The notes beneath the pieces are model-generated. The model worked only from the letters and a program-made list of their open reading frames with translations. It had not been told where the DNA came from and made no database searches. A stretch of DNA of 64,000 bases, from positions 5,262,289 to 5,326,288 of the forward strand of contig CM039122.1 of assembly GCA_022036555.1 (NCBI GenBank). The letters are read 5' to 3'. The translations under genes and the position numbers were made by a program. Below, piece by piece: positions 49,901-62,251 of the stretch (positions within the stretch are counted from its first letter, which is position 1; every line of letters begins with the position of its first letter). The DNA comes from Microstegium vimineum (taxonomy: Eukaryota; Streptophyta; Magnoliopsida; Poales; Poaceae).

Positions 49901-50387
49901 CAAGCCAAAGCATGATCACATTGTCATTGTACTCATTTCTGATTAATGCAGTCACGATCAAAAGATGAAAAAAGTGTTGTGTATATACTACCCGATCGAT
50001 ATTCAGGGATCATGATGGTACATTGAAGCATAGGAGCATGTCCCAAATCATGCAAGGGGTGAGCGATGCATATATACACTTCATTTGAGACAAAGAATCG
50101 GCCATGTGTTAGAAACCACAAATTGAAATCACATGAGTTCGTGATAACCTCACTGATTTCTCGGAGCAATGCAAGCTGCTGGCAAACTGGTGAAGGAGAA
50201 GTACATGATTGAAATTCACATCTGCAGCTTGCCTGCGCCCTTGGGCTCTCTGATCCTGCAAGAATGAAGATGCATATATATGCCAAACATGAAAGTACAC
50301 ATCATCGAAACATGTACACATGCATGAAAACATAGTAGAGATCAAGCTAAGGTGACAGAAGAGAATATAATCGAACAAAAAAAAACG

Positions 50388-50482
50388 CATGCATGCTTGG
50401 CCCCTTGCACGCCACCCACAGCAGGCAACCTTAGCATATGGGTTGGGCTACATGTGTGGCATACAGGGAGCCAGGCACACAC
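50388..50482 (-). ncRNA. MIR160: MIR160 precursor hairpin
   Basis: On the minus strand the 5' arm (plus 50457-50477) is an exact copy of the 21-nt plant miR160, beginning TGCCTGGCTCCC. The 3' arm (plus 50392-50412) is the star strand, beginning GCGTGCAAGG. The two pair with the expected 2-nt overhangs: 17 of 19 positions pair, including three G:U wobbles, with mismatches at miRNA positions 4 and 12. The loop is about 44 nt. The star differs from the common form by one base (GGGGCC instead of GGAGCC), turning an A:U pair into G:U. miR160 cleaves transcripts of the repressor ARFs (ARF10/16/17 clade). The star arm rules out that this is merely a target site. Confidence 0.95.
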
Positions 50483-50870
50483 AATCTGAATTTGATCAAA
50501 CCTCGATCTTTATGTATGTATATGTATGTATCTCTCTCATTCACATAGAGCTGTGTCTGCAACTGTGCAGGGAATGAAGACCGACCAAGCTAGAGAGCAA
50601 AAACATGTGTTCCATTTTGGGTATGTGCTAGCTGTATAATGGTAGCGAGCTAGAAACAAAACTGGAGCGCGATGGGCCGGGCATGCACAAGCACAAGCTA
50701 AGCAGCAACAACAAAGACAACAAGAAGATGACCGGACTTGTACCGGAGGGAGGAGGAAGCTAGGTAGGTTGTAGGGGACCTAGGGTTAGGGTGCAGTGGA
50801 CAGTGGAGAGAGGAGGAAGAACAGTGCGAAGGCGTGAAGGGTGGAGGTAGAAGAAAGACCCGAAGCTGGA

Positions 50871-50877
50871 TTTATAG
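50871..50877 (-). promoter_or_regulatory. TATA box of the MIR160 primary transcript
   Basis: Minus strand CTATAAA in the context CTCTATAAATCC, about 390 bp upstream of miR160. Transcription would start near 50840. This is the usual distance and type of promoter for plant MIR genes. Confidence 0.6.
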
Positions 50878-50879
50878 AG

Positions 50880-52586
50880 AAGAGGAGAGGAGCTGATGGA
50901 GGGGGCATCAGCACAGCAAAGCATGCTAGCTGCACAACACATGTAGGATCGGAGTACACACACAACCACAGCACAACAGCTCCATGGCCACCTGCTCACC
51001 AAAAAGTACTGTACTAGTACAGCTACTACAAAGGCCGGAGGCCGGAAATGCAAAGGACATGGAGCACAAGACACTGGCGAGAATACTTCCCAAGGGGATT
51101 AAAGGATGATGCAGCTTTTGATGCGCGCAATTTTTAAATTGCATCTAAAGTGCTGGGCTATTAGCTAATGGGTAGTAGCTAGCTAGCCTAAAGCCGCCCC
51201 CTCTCTCTCGCTCACCGGCCGGCAGCACCACCCAAAGCAGCCAATGGCGTGCTAAAGCATGTCTCAATCCAACTATCAAAGCAGCTTCCCCTTCCCTAGC
51301 TAGCTAGGAGTCCTAGCTATGGCGCACGCATCTCTCTCCCTCCACACCCTGACCCTGCAGCTCCACCTCCACGTCGAGTGATATACGGGGAACGGGGGCT
51401 TGATCTGGCTGTGGAGACGACGACGGAGACTATACATGGATAGAGGAAATATATGGCAAGAGGGTATCGATCGCCATCTTCTTCCTTCGGCCAACACAAC
51501 GCCACTTGCAGCGCAGACGAGCGAGCGAGGGACGACGCAGCTTTCTCGATCTCACTCTCTGTGCCTCACAGTACGTCTCACGCGGGCCAGCCAGGGGTGG
51601 AATGGAAATTGGAAGGAAGTGGAAGGAAAGAGAGAGCAGGGATGGGAGGTTTGGTGGTGTAGACGGTCTGTAAAGTTGATGGCTCTGACCTCTGACTGGT
51701 GAAGTGGATTTTGTCTGGAGCACTTGGCCGGGCTCCAGATTCCCCCATCTGGCTACACCAAACCTCAGCTGCACCAAACCAGGCAGCATGCAGGCAACGG
51801 ATATCTGTACGTTCCTCTCCAAGCAATTTAATGATAAAATGGATAATATTCGCAAAAAAATAAATATCATTCTAGGAAGTCAAATGCTTTTAACTTTGAC
51901 TAAACATAAACAAGAAATTGTTAATATCTACGGTGCATTATTAGATTATTAATTGTTGAATATATTTTTAAATTGAAGATCGATTGTTTGACTTGTCGAG
52001 AAGTGAAATTTCTAAGAGACTGGATGTACGTGCTCATGCTCCATGGACTAATATAGTGTATATGGATCTTGCATGCTCTCATAGGACCGTAGAGTTTGTT
52101 GTAGTATATTCCATTACATCTTGAATTAATTTTGATATTTGTAGCTTGGACGAACATTGCACAAGTCTGATGTGCATTGTCCAGTTCTGTGGGAAAATTC
52201 AAGAAATATCGCAGGTGTTTAGCTAGGAAATATCACTTGAAATTTGTAAATTCACCAAACAACACTGGTTTGGAAAATGATCTATGAAGTAGCACACTTC
52301 AACTAGCTTTCACATCTTTCTTCACATACATATGCACAAAATTACCCATATTTTGTGAACTCACAAGTTTCAAGTGCTATATATATGTCCTAAACACCAT
52401 GAGAAACCGGTGCTATTTCCTAGTTTCTCTCTCTCTCGAGCTTCTGTGATTCACGGTAGAAGAAAACAACGACTAATTAACGTAATTCATGAGAGTAAAC
52501 GAGACTGAAAATCCTATGATTATGTTGTTAATTGAAGAAAACTAACCAAAATCCTATGCAATGGCTCAACTCCACTAATTTGCAAA
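50880..52586. other. Region upstream of MIR160 and further intergenic sequence
   Basis: CT/GA-rich near 51190-51330 and mixed GC after that. No gene was recognised. 51800-52580 is AT-rich. Confidence 0.45.
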
Positions 52587-52720
52587 CACTACTACACATA
52601 TGATTTTTAAAGGCGGTTATAAACCATTTATAGACGGATGTCCAAACTACCTCTACCTTTTAGAAGCGGGTATATATATTCAACCACCTATATAGAACCA
52701 ATCAATTTCTAGAAGATAGT
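52587..52720 (+). mobile_element. CACTA-like terminus, fragment
   Basis: Begins CACTACTACACATATGA, followed by AAAGGCGGTTATAAACC and the inverted-type motif GGTATATATATTCAACC. These look like a CACTA end with subterminal repeats. No matching right end was found. Confidence 0.45.
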
Positions 52721-52743
52721 AGGGTTATATATATTCGTTTTAC

Positions 52744-52992
52744 TAAGAGCAAGTATAATAGAGGGTTGCAAACTGGCTAAATGTTGACGTGGAGGAGAGA
52801 AGAGAGGAGAGAGAAAAGAAGTGAGTTGTAAGCTTATAGTCAACCCGAACACAATAACCAAGAAAGTTTGTGAAATAGACAAGTGGACCATATATCCATA
52901 GTAAAGAGCAAATCAATATATGGGTGAGCTGAGAGAAGATTGCAAAGAATCCTTACAGCCAACCGCTGGCTATATTATTAGCCTTGCTATAA
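52744..52992. mobile_element. MITE with AGAGCAAGTATAATAG-type termini
   Basis: About 250 bp. The left AAGAGCAAGTATAATAG is complementary to the right CTATATTATTAGCCTTGCT with mismatches. Borders are approximate. Confidence 0.5.
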
Positions 52993-53072
52993 CCAAAGCA
53001 TCCACATCTGGGACCTGCAACTAAGCCTTGTCTGCTCCAGACCGTTACACGTACGGAATTGTTAATTTCTTA

Positions 53073-53294
53073 ATCCGTTCCAAATTATAGTTCATTTGAC
53101 TTTTTCAACCTAAGTTTGATCACTCATCTTATTTAATTTTCTATGTAAATTTTTTTTGTATGGCTTACTTATTTAATAAATAGTCTACATGAATGACTTA
53201 AATTTGACTATGTTTACACAAATTTTTTGAATAAGACGAGTGGTCAAAGTTGGGATAAAAAAATCAAACCAATTATAAATTGAAATGGAGGGAG
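53073..53294. mobile_element. Stowaway-like MITE, TSD TA
   Basis: 222 bp from ATCCGTTCCAAATTATAG to TATAAATTGAAATGGAGGGAG, flanked by TA. The left end is decayed. Confidence 0.75.
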
Positions 53295-54752
53295 TACTTG
53301 CTGGCTTGCTCAGCTCACTCATGCCGTCAAGCTAAACCACCCCGTCAGTTGTATTGTTTAGTGCAGATATGATTTCACATCTCTGGACTAATTGGAGTAG
53401 AGGTCGCTGTCTGTCGCTGAGCTAGCTGCAATGGGCTAAATTATTACAGTATTATATATAAAAAGATCGGCCATTGGCCTGCACGACAGCAGGGAAAGCA
53501 GGCTCATGGTGCATGCCTAGCATATATTAGCTAGCTATATAGAAACCCCTGCGCTGTTGTGTTTTGCTTTGGTTGAAGCAAGGTGCAGGTGAGCTGAGTG
53601 GTGATCCACATCCGCCACCGGCGCTGTAGGTGTGTGCATCATGCCTGTGGTGGATGGATTTGGTATTTGCATTGGGGTGCTGGCAACTAACGCGTGCATG
53701 CATGGCTTGTAGCGGTTGGGACCTTTGTCCCGTGGGGAGGAGAAGGGAATGTTCTGCAATTTTTGCTGCAGGGATCGGACACCGACTACACTGAGACGGT
53801 ATCACGTGGCCCGTGGCCGGCTCTCTCCTGCATGTGAATTCTTCTGGACTGTGTACCAAGAAAATGTCGATGAGTTTGAATCTTGGCTCTATATAGGGGT
53901 ACACATGCATATGAAGATCACAACCATGTACGTATTGCCTATATCGACAAACACTACCAATCTCTACCCCTAAAAAGATGAGACAGGGGATGTCAACACC
54001 GCCTCAACGTGCCTCCCGCTTCGGCGTGCTCCCCTCTCCCTCTCACCCCACCACCCATGCGTCTCACCGACTCCCTACCCCACCTCCTCGACTCTCCGCA
54101 TCTGAGCGCGCCGACTCCTCCCACCACTCCTGGCTCTCCTTCAACCTCGCCCTCGCCCTCCCACGTCGCGCCTCCCTACGCGCCGCTGCCTTGCCCAGCA
54201 ATGACCGTGCGGAGTCGGCAGCCTGCCGCTACAGCGACGCGTCGGCCAGCCGTGCTGCCTCCCGCGCACCCGCACTTGGTCCGCAGTCGAGGCATGTGGC
54301 CGACCAGGCTCGTGCGGCAGGGGCAGGGTGGGCGGAGCGGAACGGAAGCGTGGGGTGACGGCGGCGGTGCTCGCTTATCCTCCCCGCACCGTACGAGAAG
54401 AAGAGGCCACCCTATGCTCCTGGTGGATCTCCAATCGACCCCAGCTAGGTCGCCGGCGGGCGGCGAAAGCCATCAGGCCGGGTCCCCGAGACCTCGACCC
54501 ATCGACTCCACCCCTCCATCAGCTCTCCCGGCTCAGGCGACGCGACGTTTGGCAGACCAGCGCGCCGCATCCCGGCCGAGAACTCCCGCGATGCTGCTGG
54601 TGCGGGCAGGCCCCAACGCCACATCTCAGGCGCTGGTGAGCGCCAGGGCACTGCGTTCTTAGTGTTTGGACCGGTCGATCGTCGAGGTCATGCCTCACTC
54701 TGCTCTTGCTGGATCACTGCAGGACAGTACCAACCTCGATGCATTGCTAGGC
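53295..54752. other. Intergenic, GC-rich part without recognised gene
   Basis: 54000-54660 is open in two frames (for example 54009-54662 +, Pro/Ser/Ala/Arg-rich) with no family similarity. This looks like composition rather than coding. Confidence 0.4.
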
Positions 54753-54765
54753 TGGTTCATGACTG

Positions 54766-55355
54766 TTTTTTTTAGATAATGGGTAGCAAAAGAATATTCG
54801 GCCTCTACATCCGTGGATGTACACGGCCCAAACTTACATTATTCAAACTTCAAAAATAGAAAGAACAAGTCATGGTCCAACAATGACCAGGAAACTAGAG
54901 CAAGCAGTACAACTGTTTGCACCCTTTATTTGAAAAATCTAAAGCAATTGTCTCTAATCTCTTGCTTATCGACGAAAGGATGTCCTTGGCTTGCTCATCA
55001 CGCTGCAACTGGTCCCAGAAACGAAGCCAATACGCTCCGCTGAAAATAACCTGCATAAAAAAGTTATTTTTGAGTTTGTGAAAGATCACATCATTCCGGC
55101 AACGCCAGATGGCCCAGCAGATTGCAGCCATCCCAACCCAGATCAGTCCTCTAAGCCCTTTGTGTTGATTCTGAAGCCAAGAACCGAACATGTGGCTTAT
55201 AGATTTTGGTGGAGTTAAATTAGTAGTGAAAAAAATCATCCTCCAAATTAATTTGGTGAAGGGGCAATCTATGAATAAATGTTGAATAGTCTCATTCATA
55301 TTACAACAAATACACTTATGACTCTCTTTCCAGTTTCTCCTAGAGAGGTTGTCCT
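54766..55355 (-). mobile_element. 5'-truncated L1-type LINE with 13-bp target duplication
   Basis: The minus strand encodes the C-terminal part of a plant LINE ORF2, with the zinc-binding motif around CICCNMNETIQHLFIDCPF (zf-RVT region). The frame is intact for about 150 codons to 54895. The 3' end carries an A tail (T run at plus 54766-54773). The insertion is bracketed by TGGTTCATGACTG (54753-54765) and TGGTTCCTGACTG (55356-55368), a 13-bp duplication with one mismatch. Only about 590 bp were inserted, so it was dead on arrival. Confidence 0.9.
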
Positions 55356-55368
55356 TGGTTCCTGACTG

Positions 55369-56820
55369 TTGATTAGCAGACAAGGCTGGCCTTCTTACAC
55401 AGGTTCAGCTCCAGATCGTCCTCCTCTCCAATGAGGCAATGCAGAGGCTAGCTAGTTTACGCAGGTTCAGCTCTCGAGAACTCACCGTTTGCTCTTACAT
55501 CTTCGATTGGTTTGTATATATTAGGCTCTATTGGACGCTTTAGAGGTGCTTTAGTAATCAGTTTGCTTGTATGGAGGCAGACTGGCCTTTAAACTTCACA
55601 TTTCAGTTGAATAACATGTGATTGGAGTGGGTGCATAAGTATTTTACTACTTTAACTTTGTTGTATTCTTGGTGTTAGGCTCTAGCTATTGGTTTGGGGT
55701 ATTTACTCAAACATCTGTTGCACTCTTGTCTGTGATGAAGGAAGATCTCAAAGTGTAGTAAATTCAAAAAAAAACGTTTGCTCCTAAAGAAGAGGAAAGG
55801 ATGAATAAATATCACTTTGATACAATATTGATTGTCTGTAAACTGTATTATTAGCCTTGATGAATTGTTTATAGGTAAGGGAGTCGAACATTATACAAGA
55901 CTTTTTCTTGCCTTGATGAATTGTTTTTCTGTAATTGTACACCTGGCGGAAAAGAAGAGAGTACAAGTTGCAGGGATGGTGCTCCTGAAGTTTCACATGA
56001 GAAAACTGAGCCACATCTGAAGATGCCATCTTTGCTCCATACATTGTTTACTGAGAAAAATGAAATGCATGTAAGAATAAAGTATCTATAAGAAGATTGT
56101 TCAACTTTGCTCCTATGTTCATCACATTGCCAAGTTGTTGAATGTTCACTGTTGATACATTCATCAACAATGAACATAAGCTATCCTATGTACTAGAAAT
56201 AATGTAAAATTTAGACTCTTTCAAATGTACCATGTACTAGATTGAGCTGTAACATATGACTGGATGCTAGAAATTCTATGATCACTACTATTCTAATTGT
56301 TGCATTCAGTGCCCAATATATCTTCCCTTACATGTGGGACAATGCAAGGTGTAGTTTTAACTTACAAAAAATAGAGAAGAAGACAATATATCTTGTAATA
56401 TTATTGCATTTTGACACAAGTTTGGTAGTGTTATAGCAATGGGCCAGCTCATCAACCTGGTGCTTATTAGAAAATTGTCTCCTAAAGTTTTCATTCTCAG
56501 TTGCATTCAAGTATCACTCTTCCTTGATCTCATAGCTTCCAAGTTTCCATTTTAACCGTTTTTTTTTCATGTGCTACACAGTCTTGCCATTGTTCAAAAT
56601 TCAACCCTTGTTGTTTATATATGTTGTTGGGTTGAGTGCGAGGAGACGACGTTAACTAAGGGACGAGTGCGTAGCTCTCGTTTTTTTTGGATGCTTGAGT
56701 CCTCAACTCTTGGGGAATACTACCTGCTGGTAGCGGCTCCATTTGACAACCTCTGAACGAAAACACGTCTTATTTATATGTTAATCAGGTCTAATTTTGA
56801 TGAATCTTCAATAGCCTTAT
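55369..56820. other. Intergenic, no gene recognised
   Basis: Short frames only. The A run near 55768 and the CAGGTTCAGCTC repeats (55399, 55461) are the only structures noted. Confidence 0.45.
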
Positions 56821-57270
56821 CTATATGTTAACCTGGTCTAATTTTATGAATCCCCAATAAATAGATACCCCTCCATCCCAAATTATAAGACATCCCAAGA
56901 ATCTTGAAGAGTCAAAGTATTTCAAGTTTGACCAAACCTATATCACAATATAATAATATTTATATTGTTAACTAAGTATCATTAGAATCGTTATCAATTA
57001 TATTTTCATGTATACTTATTTGATGTTATAAATCTTTATAGTTTTCTCTATAATTATTGGTCAAACTTGAAATATTTTGACTCTCGAAGATTCTTGGAAT
57101 ATCTTATAATTTAGGATGGAGGGAGTAGTTTATTTTAACGTGGCTTGGAAGAATATGTTGTGTTAAAATAAAGTTGAGTTAAAATTTATTTGTCTAGATC
57201 TATTATATTTTATAATTTTATTGTATTGAAATCTTTGAAGCTCCCGTAGCATGGCACGGGCATTTGCTAG
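56821..57270 (+). mobile_element. Non-autonomous Helitron containing a Stowaway MITE
   Basis: The 3' end is CCCGTAGCATGGCACGGGCA followed by TTTGCTAG, inserted before T. It has the CCCG...CGGG hairpin and CTAG end of plant Helitrons and resembles the end at 24760. The 5' end is taken as TCTATATGTTAACC after A (56820). The 5' border is less certain because a similar 47-bp stretch precedes it (56771-56817). Confidence 0.65.
56869..57125. mobile_element. Stowaway MITE, TSD TA, nested in the Helitron
   Basis: 257 bp from CCCCTCCATCCCAAATTATA to TATAATTTAGGATGGAGGGAG with long inverted repeats, including GTTTGACCAA/TTGGTCAAAC, flanked by TA. Confidence 0.95.
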
Positions 57271-59108
57271 TATAATGCAAAAAAGTCTTAGCTAATTGGT
57301 ACATATGATGAACTTTCCTTGTCCTCCGCCAACCTAATGTTGTTTTTCATGTTGATAAGAAAAGTGTATCATTCCCTCCATTCTAATTTATATTTCTTTG
57401 GTTTTTCTAGATACATAACTTTTATTATGTACCTAAATATATATCATATATCTTGATGCATAGCAAAAAGGTACATATATAGAAAACTCAAAACAACGAC
57501 TAATTTAAGATAGAGAGCGCTACTTTCTATTTTCCTAAAAGAAAAAAGACATCGGTATAGTGGCAGGAGCGAAGCAAAACATAGAGAGGGCCAATGTGCC
57601 ATAATGTGAACCAATTGTCTATACACAAGCGGTAAGAATTACTTGAAGTCTTAACAAAAGAAAGTATATCTGATGAGCCAAATAGCGGATCATGGTGATT
57701 TATTTCCCTCATTAGTGATAGTAGCTAAATGATACGGCATACAAAGTTAGTTTATGAACCCGAAAATCCACTTTCATAGTTGATGGACCTAACCGAAATC
57801 TTCTCACAAGTTAATGAACATCTAGTGTATATTATAACAGGTTCTAGCATGTCACTAGACGTCTAGATCGAACCAAATAGGACATGATAACACTCCGAAT
57901 ATAACTTAGATGAGAGAGGAGTGCATTTGTCGTTTGTCAAGTCTCCGACAGTAATCGCGTGGGTTAATTACTTGCCCCTCCCCCCCCAAAAAAAAGTTTT
58001 TCTTTATTTTCTTGGCCTCTCTTTAGTTTTGAACTTGCCGATTTGACTCGGAATCCAACTTTACTTCCTTGAGTTGTTGAAGAAAGGATCGATCGGAGCG
58101 AACAAGCGAGAGGGAGGGGCCGGTCGTCGGCTGACCTTTTTGTCTGTTTGTTTCTTTGTTTGTGCAAAGAAAAAAGTGCTGAAGAAGGCATGAGCACGGA
58201 GCGAATCGATGATGTCGATCGAACAATGTGGACGGCCGACGGGATCGTGTCTAATCTAGCAGTGAGGAAGACTGCACGAAATTCTAAAGCAAAGCGAGTG
58301 CAATGGGGAGTGACAAGAGAAAGACAGGTCGTTGGTCGGTCACCCTCGCTAGCATCAGCAGCAGCTAGCCGTCTCTGCGTTTAGCTAGGCCCAGGCCCAT
58401 ACGCTGTTGCCGCAGCGGTTCGACGCCCTCCTTGGTTCGGTCTCGCCAGCTCATTGGGTCGGCCCTCAGGGTCCGCAATGGTTAGTTATTTGGCTAGCTA
58501 GATGTCACGTGGTAAAAAAAAAAAGAGTAGGAGAGAGTAGTCACTACCTACGAGTAAATAACTTATCTATTTCACGTAACCCAAGACTATGTGAGAGGAG
58601 CAAGTAGGTCCATTAGTATATATTAGTCTCTTTTATTATCTCTCACCTTCACATTAGCTAGCTATATAGCTAGTAGTAGCTATTACTGCGGATGCCCTCA
58701 GCATAAAAAAAAGAGCTGAGGCTGCCAATGTAAAAAAAAAAAAAGCTCATTGGGTCGGTCCGTCGGGAGGAGGAGGGCCAAATCAGCGACCGAGAGAGTG
58801 CGGGACGCTTACAGGCCCGGGGGTGGCATCGTCGGCATGGGCCGAAACTATGGAGCCGCCAGCAGCCCGCTGTCAGCATGGGCCGAATTCATGAGCCGCG
58901 TCGTGCACTGCAGCGCGCTCCTCAGTGTAGCAGTGCACCGCGGTACTGGGGCTGCTTGTTGCCGACCGCTACGGCGCTACCGGGAGAGTGGCAGCGCACA
59001 GCTGAAACTGTCAGGAGCCATACTATACACTGTACTCCGTACTAACGTGTTTATGGAGCTAGCGACACCGAGACGTGACAGGGCACGCAGGCAGGGGAGG
59101 GAAGACGA
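57271..59108. other. Intergenic, no gene recognised
   Basis: Homopolymer runs at 57979-57996 and 58730-58744. Open frames at 58148-58384 and 58750-59175 lack family similarity. Confidence 0.4.
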
Positions 59109-59150
59109 GTACAGTACTGTACTGTACTGTACTGTACTGTACAGTACAGA
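59109..59150. repeat. (GTACT)n pentanucleotide microsatellite
   Basis: About eight tandem copies of the GTACT/TACTG unit, turning into its near-palindromic partner GTACAGTAC at the right edge. Confidence 0.9.
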
Positions 59151-59454
59151 CCGTACTTGGGCGTCCGAGGAATAGGGTACTCCGATCCTACTACTAGTAC
59201 TCCGACGCACCATGTACGCCTGTGACCGATCGACGACCCGCGCGCGGCAGGTGGTACGACGTGCCTGGAGTCGTCGACTCGTCACGTCCACAGTCACACG
59301 GATCGGGGAACGATGCCGCGTTCCACGTTCCCGGAACTTCCGTTCCTGATCGCGGTACGGGTACACTAGGGTACAGTCGCAGGAACGCGCTTGGATCGTG
59401 AACCGGGACGGCGTACGCGTACCAGCAACAGCTTCGGACGGCGGCGGCCGCGCG

Positions 59455-59585
59455 TGCGGCCTCCCGACATCGGACGGTGGTGGGGGCATTGGCGTCGAGG
59501 GGCGCGGCCTCCCCACGTCGGACCGTAGCGGCGAGTCGTCTCCACGTAGGACGTCGGCGGCGCGGCCTCCCGACATCGGACGGCG
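59455..59585. repeat. Three repeats of GCGGCCTCCCGACATCGGAC
   Basis: Units at about 59456, 59504 and 59560, spaced about 50 bp apart. The middle one is diverged (CCACGTCGGACC). They sit in a GGC/GCG-rich region (59400-59650). Confidence 0.7.
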
Positions 59586-59650
59586 GCTACAGCGGCGCTG
59601 GGGTGTGACGGCGGCGGCGCCGGAGTCGAGCGTGACGGTTTGATGGCGGC

Positions 59651-61487
59651 GGCGCTGGGACTGGGACCTTGGGAGCGCTAATGGACTTCACTGTCCTCAC
59701 ACCGAACGTAAATGGGCCTTCGGCCCAGGAGTGAAACAATGGAGTGCTGTCTTAGACGTTTTTTTTATCTATAATTAGCATATAATTTTGTATTTATGAA
59801 TGCTAAATTCAGACTTATGTAATATAATTATTTACCTAAACTTTCTGGGATCATGATCCATGTTTCTTAGCTGCGTTAGATTTATATCGACTCAAATAGT
59901 TCGAGATCACAATATATCCTCGTTTACATAGCTATGTTTTGGATACATCGTCCCAATTATCTAGGGATCACGATTCCAATATCGAACCAAGCGTCCCGAA
60001 GAGGTATAACCCCTTACAAACCGGGAACTTAGAATTGTCGATCCACGTACCATGTACCGCCGCGCTCCTCGGAACTTTTGTTTGCCCTCTCTGTGCCCCT
60101 GCCTGCCTACTGCTGGTAGCTAGTAGGAGTAGTATTAATAAATAAATGCATGCGAGGCCAGCAAGGCAGCAAGAAATGGTGACGTCGCATGCAGCAGGAT
60201 GATCCTTGCATTGCCAGCCAGCGGGGAACATGGAGCGTATACACCGGCTGCCGGCAACAAGCAGCGAAGGAGACGTCGAGGTACGTACGCCGGCTGCTGG
60301 CGGGCTACATAGCATATACTACTCCATAGGCGCAAGCCTACAGGATGCATGCCCCATATGAGGTACACATACTCCATTTCCGGCCGGTGTGAATAACCCG
60401 GTCGCCTATTTGTACGTGGACAGCACCAGCCGTTTGTGTGCTACCCGCCTACCTGCACAGCCGCACAGGGTGAGCAGGCCGGAGCAGCACACGTGTACAT
60501 TGTAGTACGCGCTCGACCTCGATCCTTGAGAAAAGACACACCGAAATCCAAAATCGCATTTCTATGTATGTACCAAAGGAAATACAAAAAAGCTAGACCG
60601 ACCGCGCTCGCGGCACGTACGTAAAAACATCCCTCGGCCGCATCGCATCGGATTGCATCTCGTGTGCCCACAGCCCACACGGCCCCGCGTCACGACGGCA
60701 TACTTGCATTGCATTGCAGTGCATGCACGAGGGCCGACCCGGCCGGACGGGCATACACACTACTGCTTGCTTGCTGTTGCTGCGTTGGACACGCTGGTCA
60801 CCGCCACGTACTGTTCTGCTTGGTGGAGCCAGCCAGCTGAGCTCTGTGCGACTGTGCGTGCATGCACATGCATGAGCATGGCCAGTCCCGGCCGCGGAGG
60901 GTCTACTAGCATTATCAATGGCAGCAGGGCGCCAACAGTCTCTACACGTACGAGGACGTACTGCTGCAGCGTGGTGCGGCCTCTCTGCCGCACACTGTGC
61001 AGGTGGGGGCTTACACTGTGGGCCGAAATGGATCCCGCCGGCGCCGCGGCCCACGGGACTGTTTCGTCACAGGGACCTCGCTGAACAACAGAACAAGAGC
61101 CGCCTCTTCTTTTTTTTTTTCCCTTTTTTTAATACAGGACGGGTTAATTAATTCTGAATAGTTATGTCGATGTTAGTTTCAACTGGATATATAATCCGGT
61201 TTCCTTTCATCTCACCATTAGTATGCTCTTAACTGCACGGTGTAACAAGTTTGTCACGTTTTCAATTTTATTTGGAGATGGTTTTGAGTCGCTTTTTAAT
61301 TTCTAAAATACTTGCGCAGAACATAGACGTCTTATTCGGAGATTAGATACAAAGAAATAGACGAAAATCAACTCTTCAATTTTGGGCAGGGGCTGCGTTT
61401 TGTTGGTCTATCTAATAGCTAAATATGTTTGATGTTATATTTAACTAGAAAAAAAATTCTTATATTAGTACATATTAGGACATTAAA
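59651..61487. other. Intergenic, no gene recognised
   Basis: Includes GCATTGCATTGCA-type short repeats near 60706 and GC-rich stretches with chance frames on both strands (60593-61084). No gene was recognised. Confidence 0.4.
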
Positions 61488-61737
61488 GCCTTGTTTAGAT
61501 GCAAAAAAAATAGTCCAAAATTTTATGAAAAACAAAATTATATCACTTTAATTTTATTTGATAATTATTGTCCAACTATAATGTAACTAGACTCAAAAGA
61601 TCCGTCTCGTAAATTATATGTAAAATGTGGAATTAATTTTTTTTACCTATATTTAATACTCCACGCTTGCGTCCAAAGATTCGATGTGGCGAAAAATCTT
61701 ATAAAGTTGTGGAATTTTGAAGTCATCTAAACATGGC
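61488..61737. mobile_element. MITE with CCTTGTTTAGATGC-type termini
   Basis: 250 bp from GCCTTGTTTAGATGC to CATCTAAACATGGC. Internal motifs such as CTCAAAAGATCCGTCTCGTAA and the ends place it in the same family as 19406-19642. The target duplication is not clear. Confidence 0.8.
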
Positions 61738-62151
61738 CTAAGTGTCATGATCTTGTTACCAAGGCTGACACATTAGCCTTTTTTGTTGGTAACTATAACA
61801 ATAGATTCCATCTAGATCAAACTATATATTATCTCCCTCTTTATATTTAAATTGTTAAGTTATTAAATATGATGATGTGTATAAAATTGGCCTTAGCTAG
61901 GGTCACTCGACCCAAAATAAAGTGGAAACTTCCATTGAGTGCACATATTGGCATATACAAGCGCTCTGTCCAAAATGAACGTTCGAAATGACGACATGTG
62001 CATATCCAAAATTGATAGAAAGGAGGTGCTAACTTACCTTGTCAGAGCACTAGCCTCATTACGATTAAATTGACAGTGTGTTTGGGATACTCCATAAACT
62101 CCTTTTCACAAATTTTAGTGTAAAATAGTTTTACAAAAAAAAACTATAGTT

Positions 62152-62251
62152 NNNNNNNNNNNNNNNNNNNNNNNNNNNNNNNNNNNNNNNNNNNNNNNNN
62201 NNNNNNNNNNNNNNNNNNNNNNNNNNNNNNNNNNNNNNNNNNNNNNNNNNN
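62152..62251. other. Assembly gap (100 N)
   Basis: Exactly 100 unknown bases, size probably nominal. Confidence 0.99.

Noticed and set aside
50345..50375. A miR156-like string TGACAGAAGAGAA
   Set aside because: It matches miR156 only in its first 12 bases and no complementary arm is nearby.
50457..50477. miR160 complement as a target site in an ARF10/16/17 gene on the plus strand
   Set aside because: No ARF coding sequence surrounds it, and the matching star strand 44 nt away shows it is the precursor.
54009..54662. 217-codon Pro/Ala-rich frame
   Set aside because: Two other frames are equally open, there is no known domain, and composition explains it.
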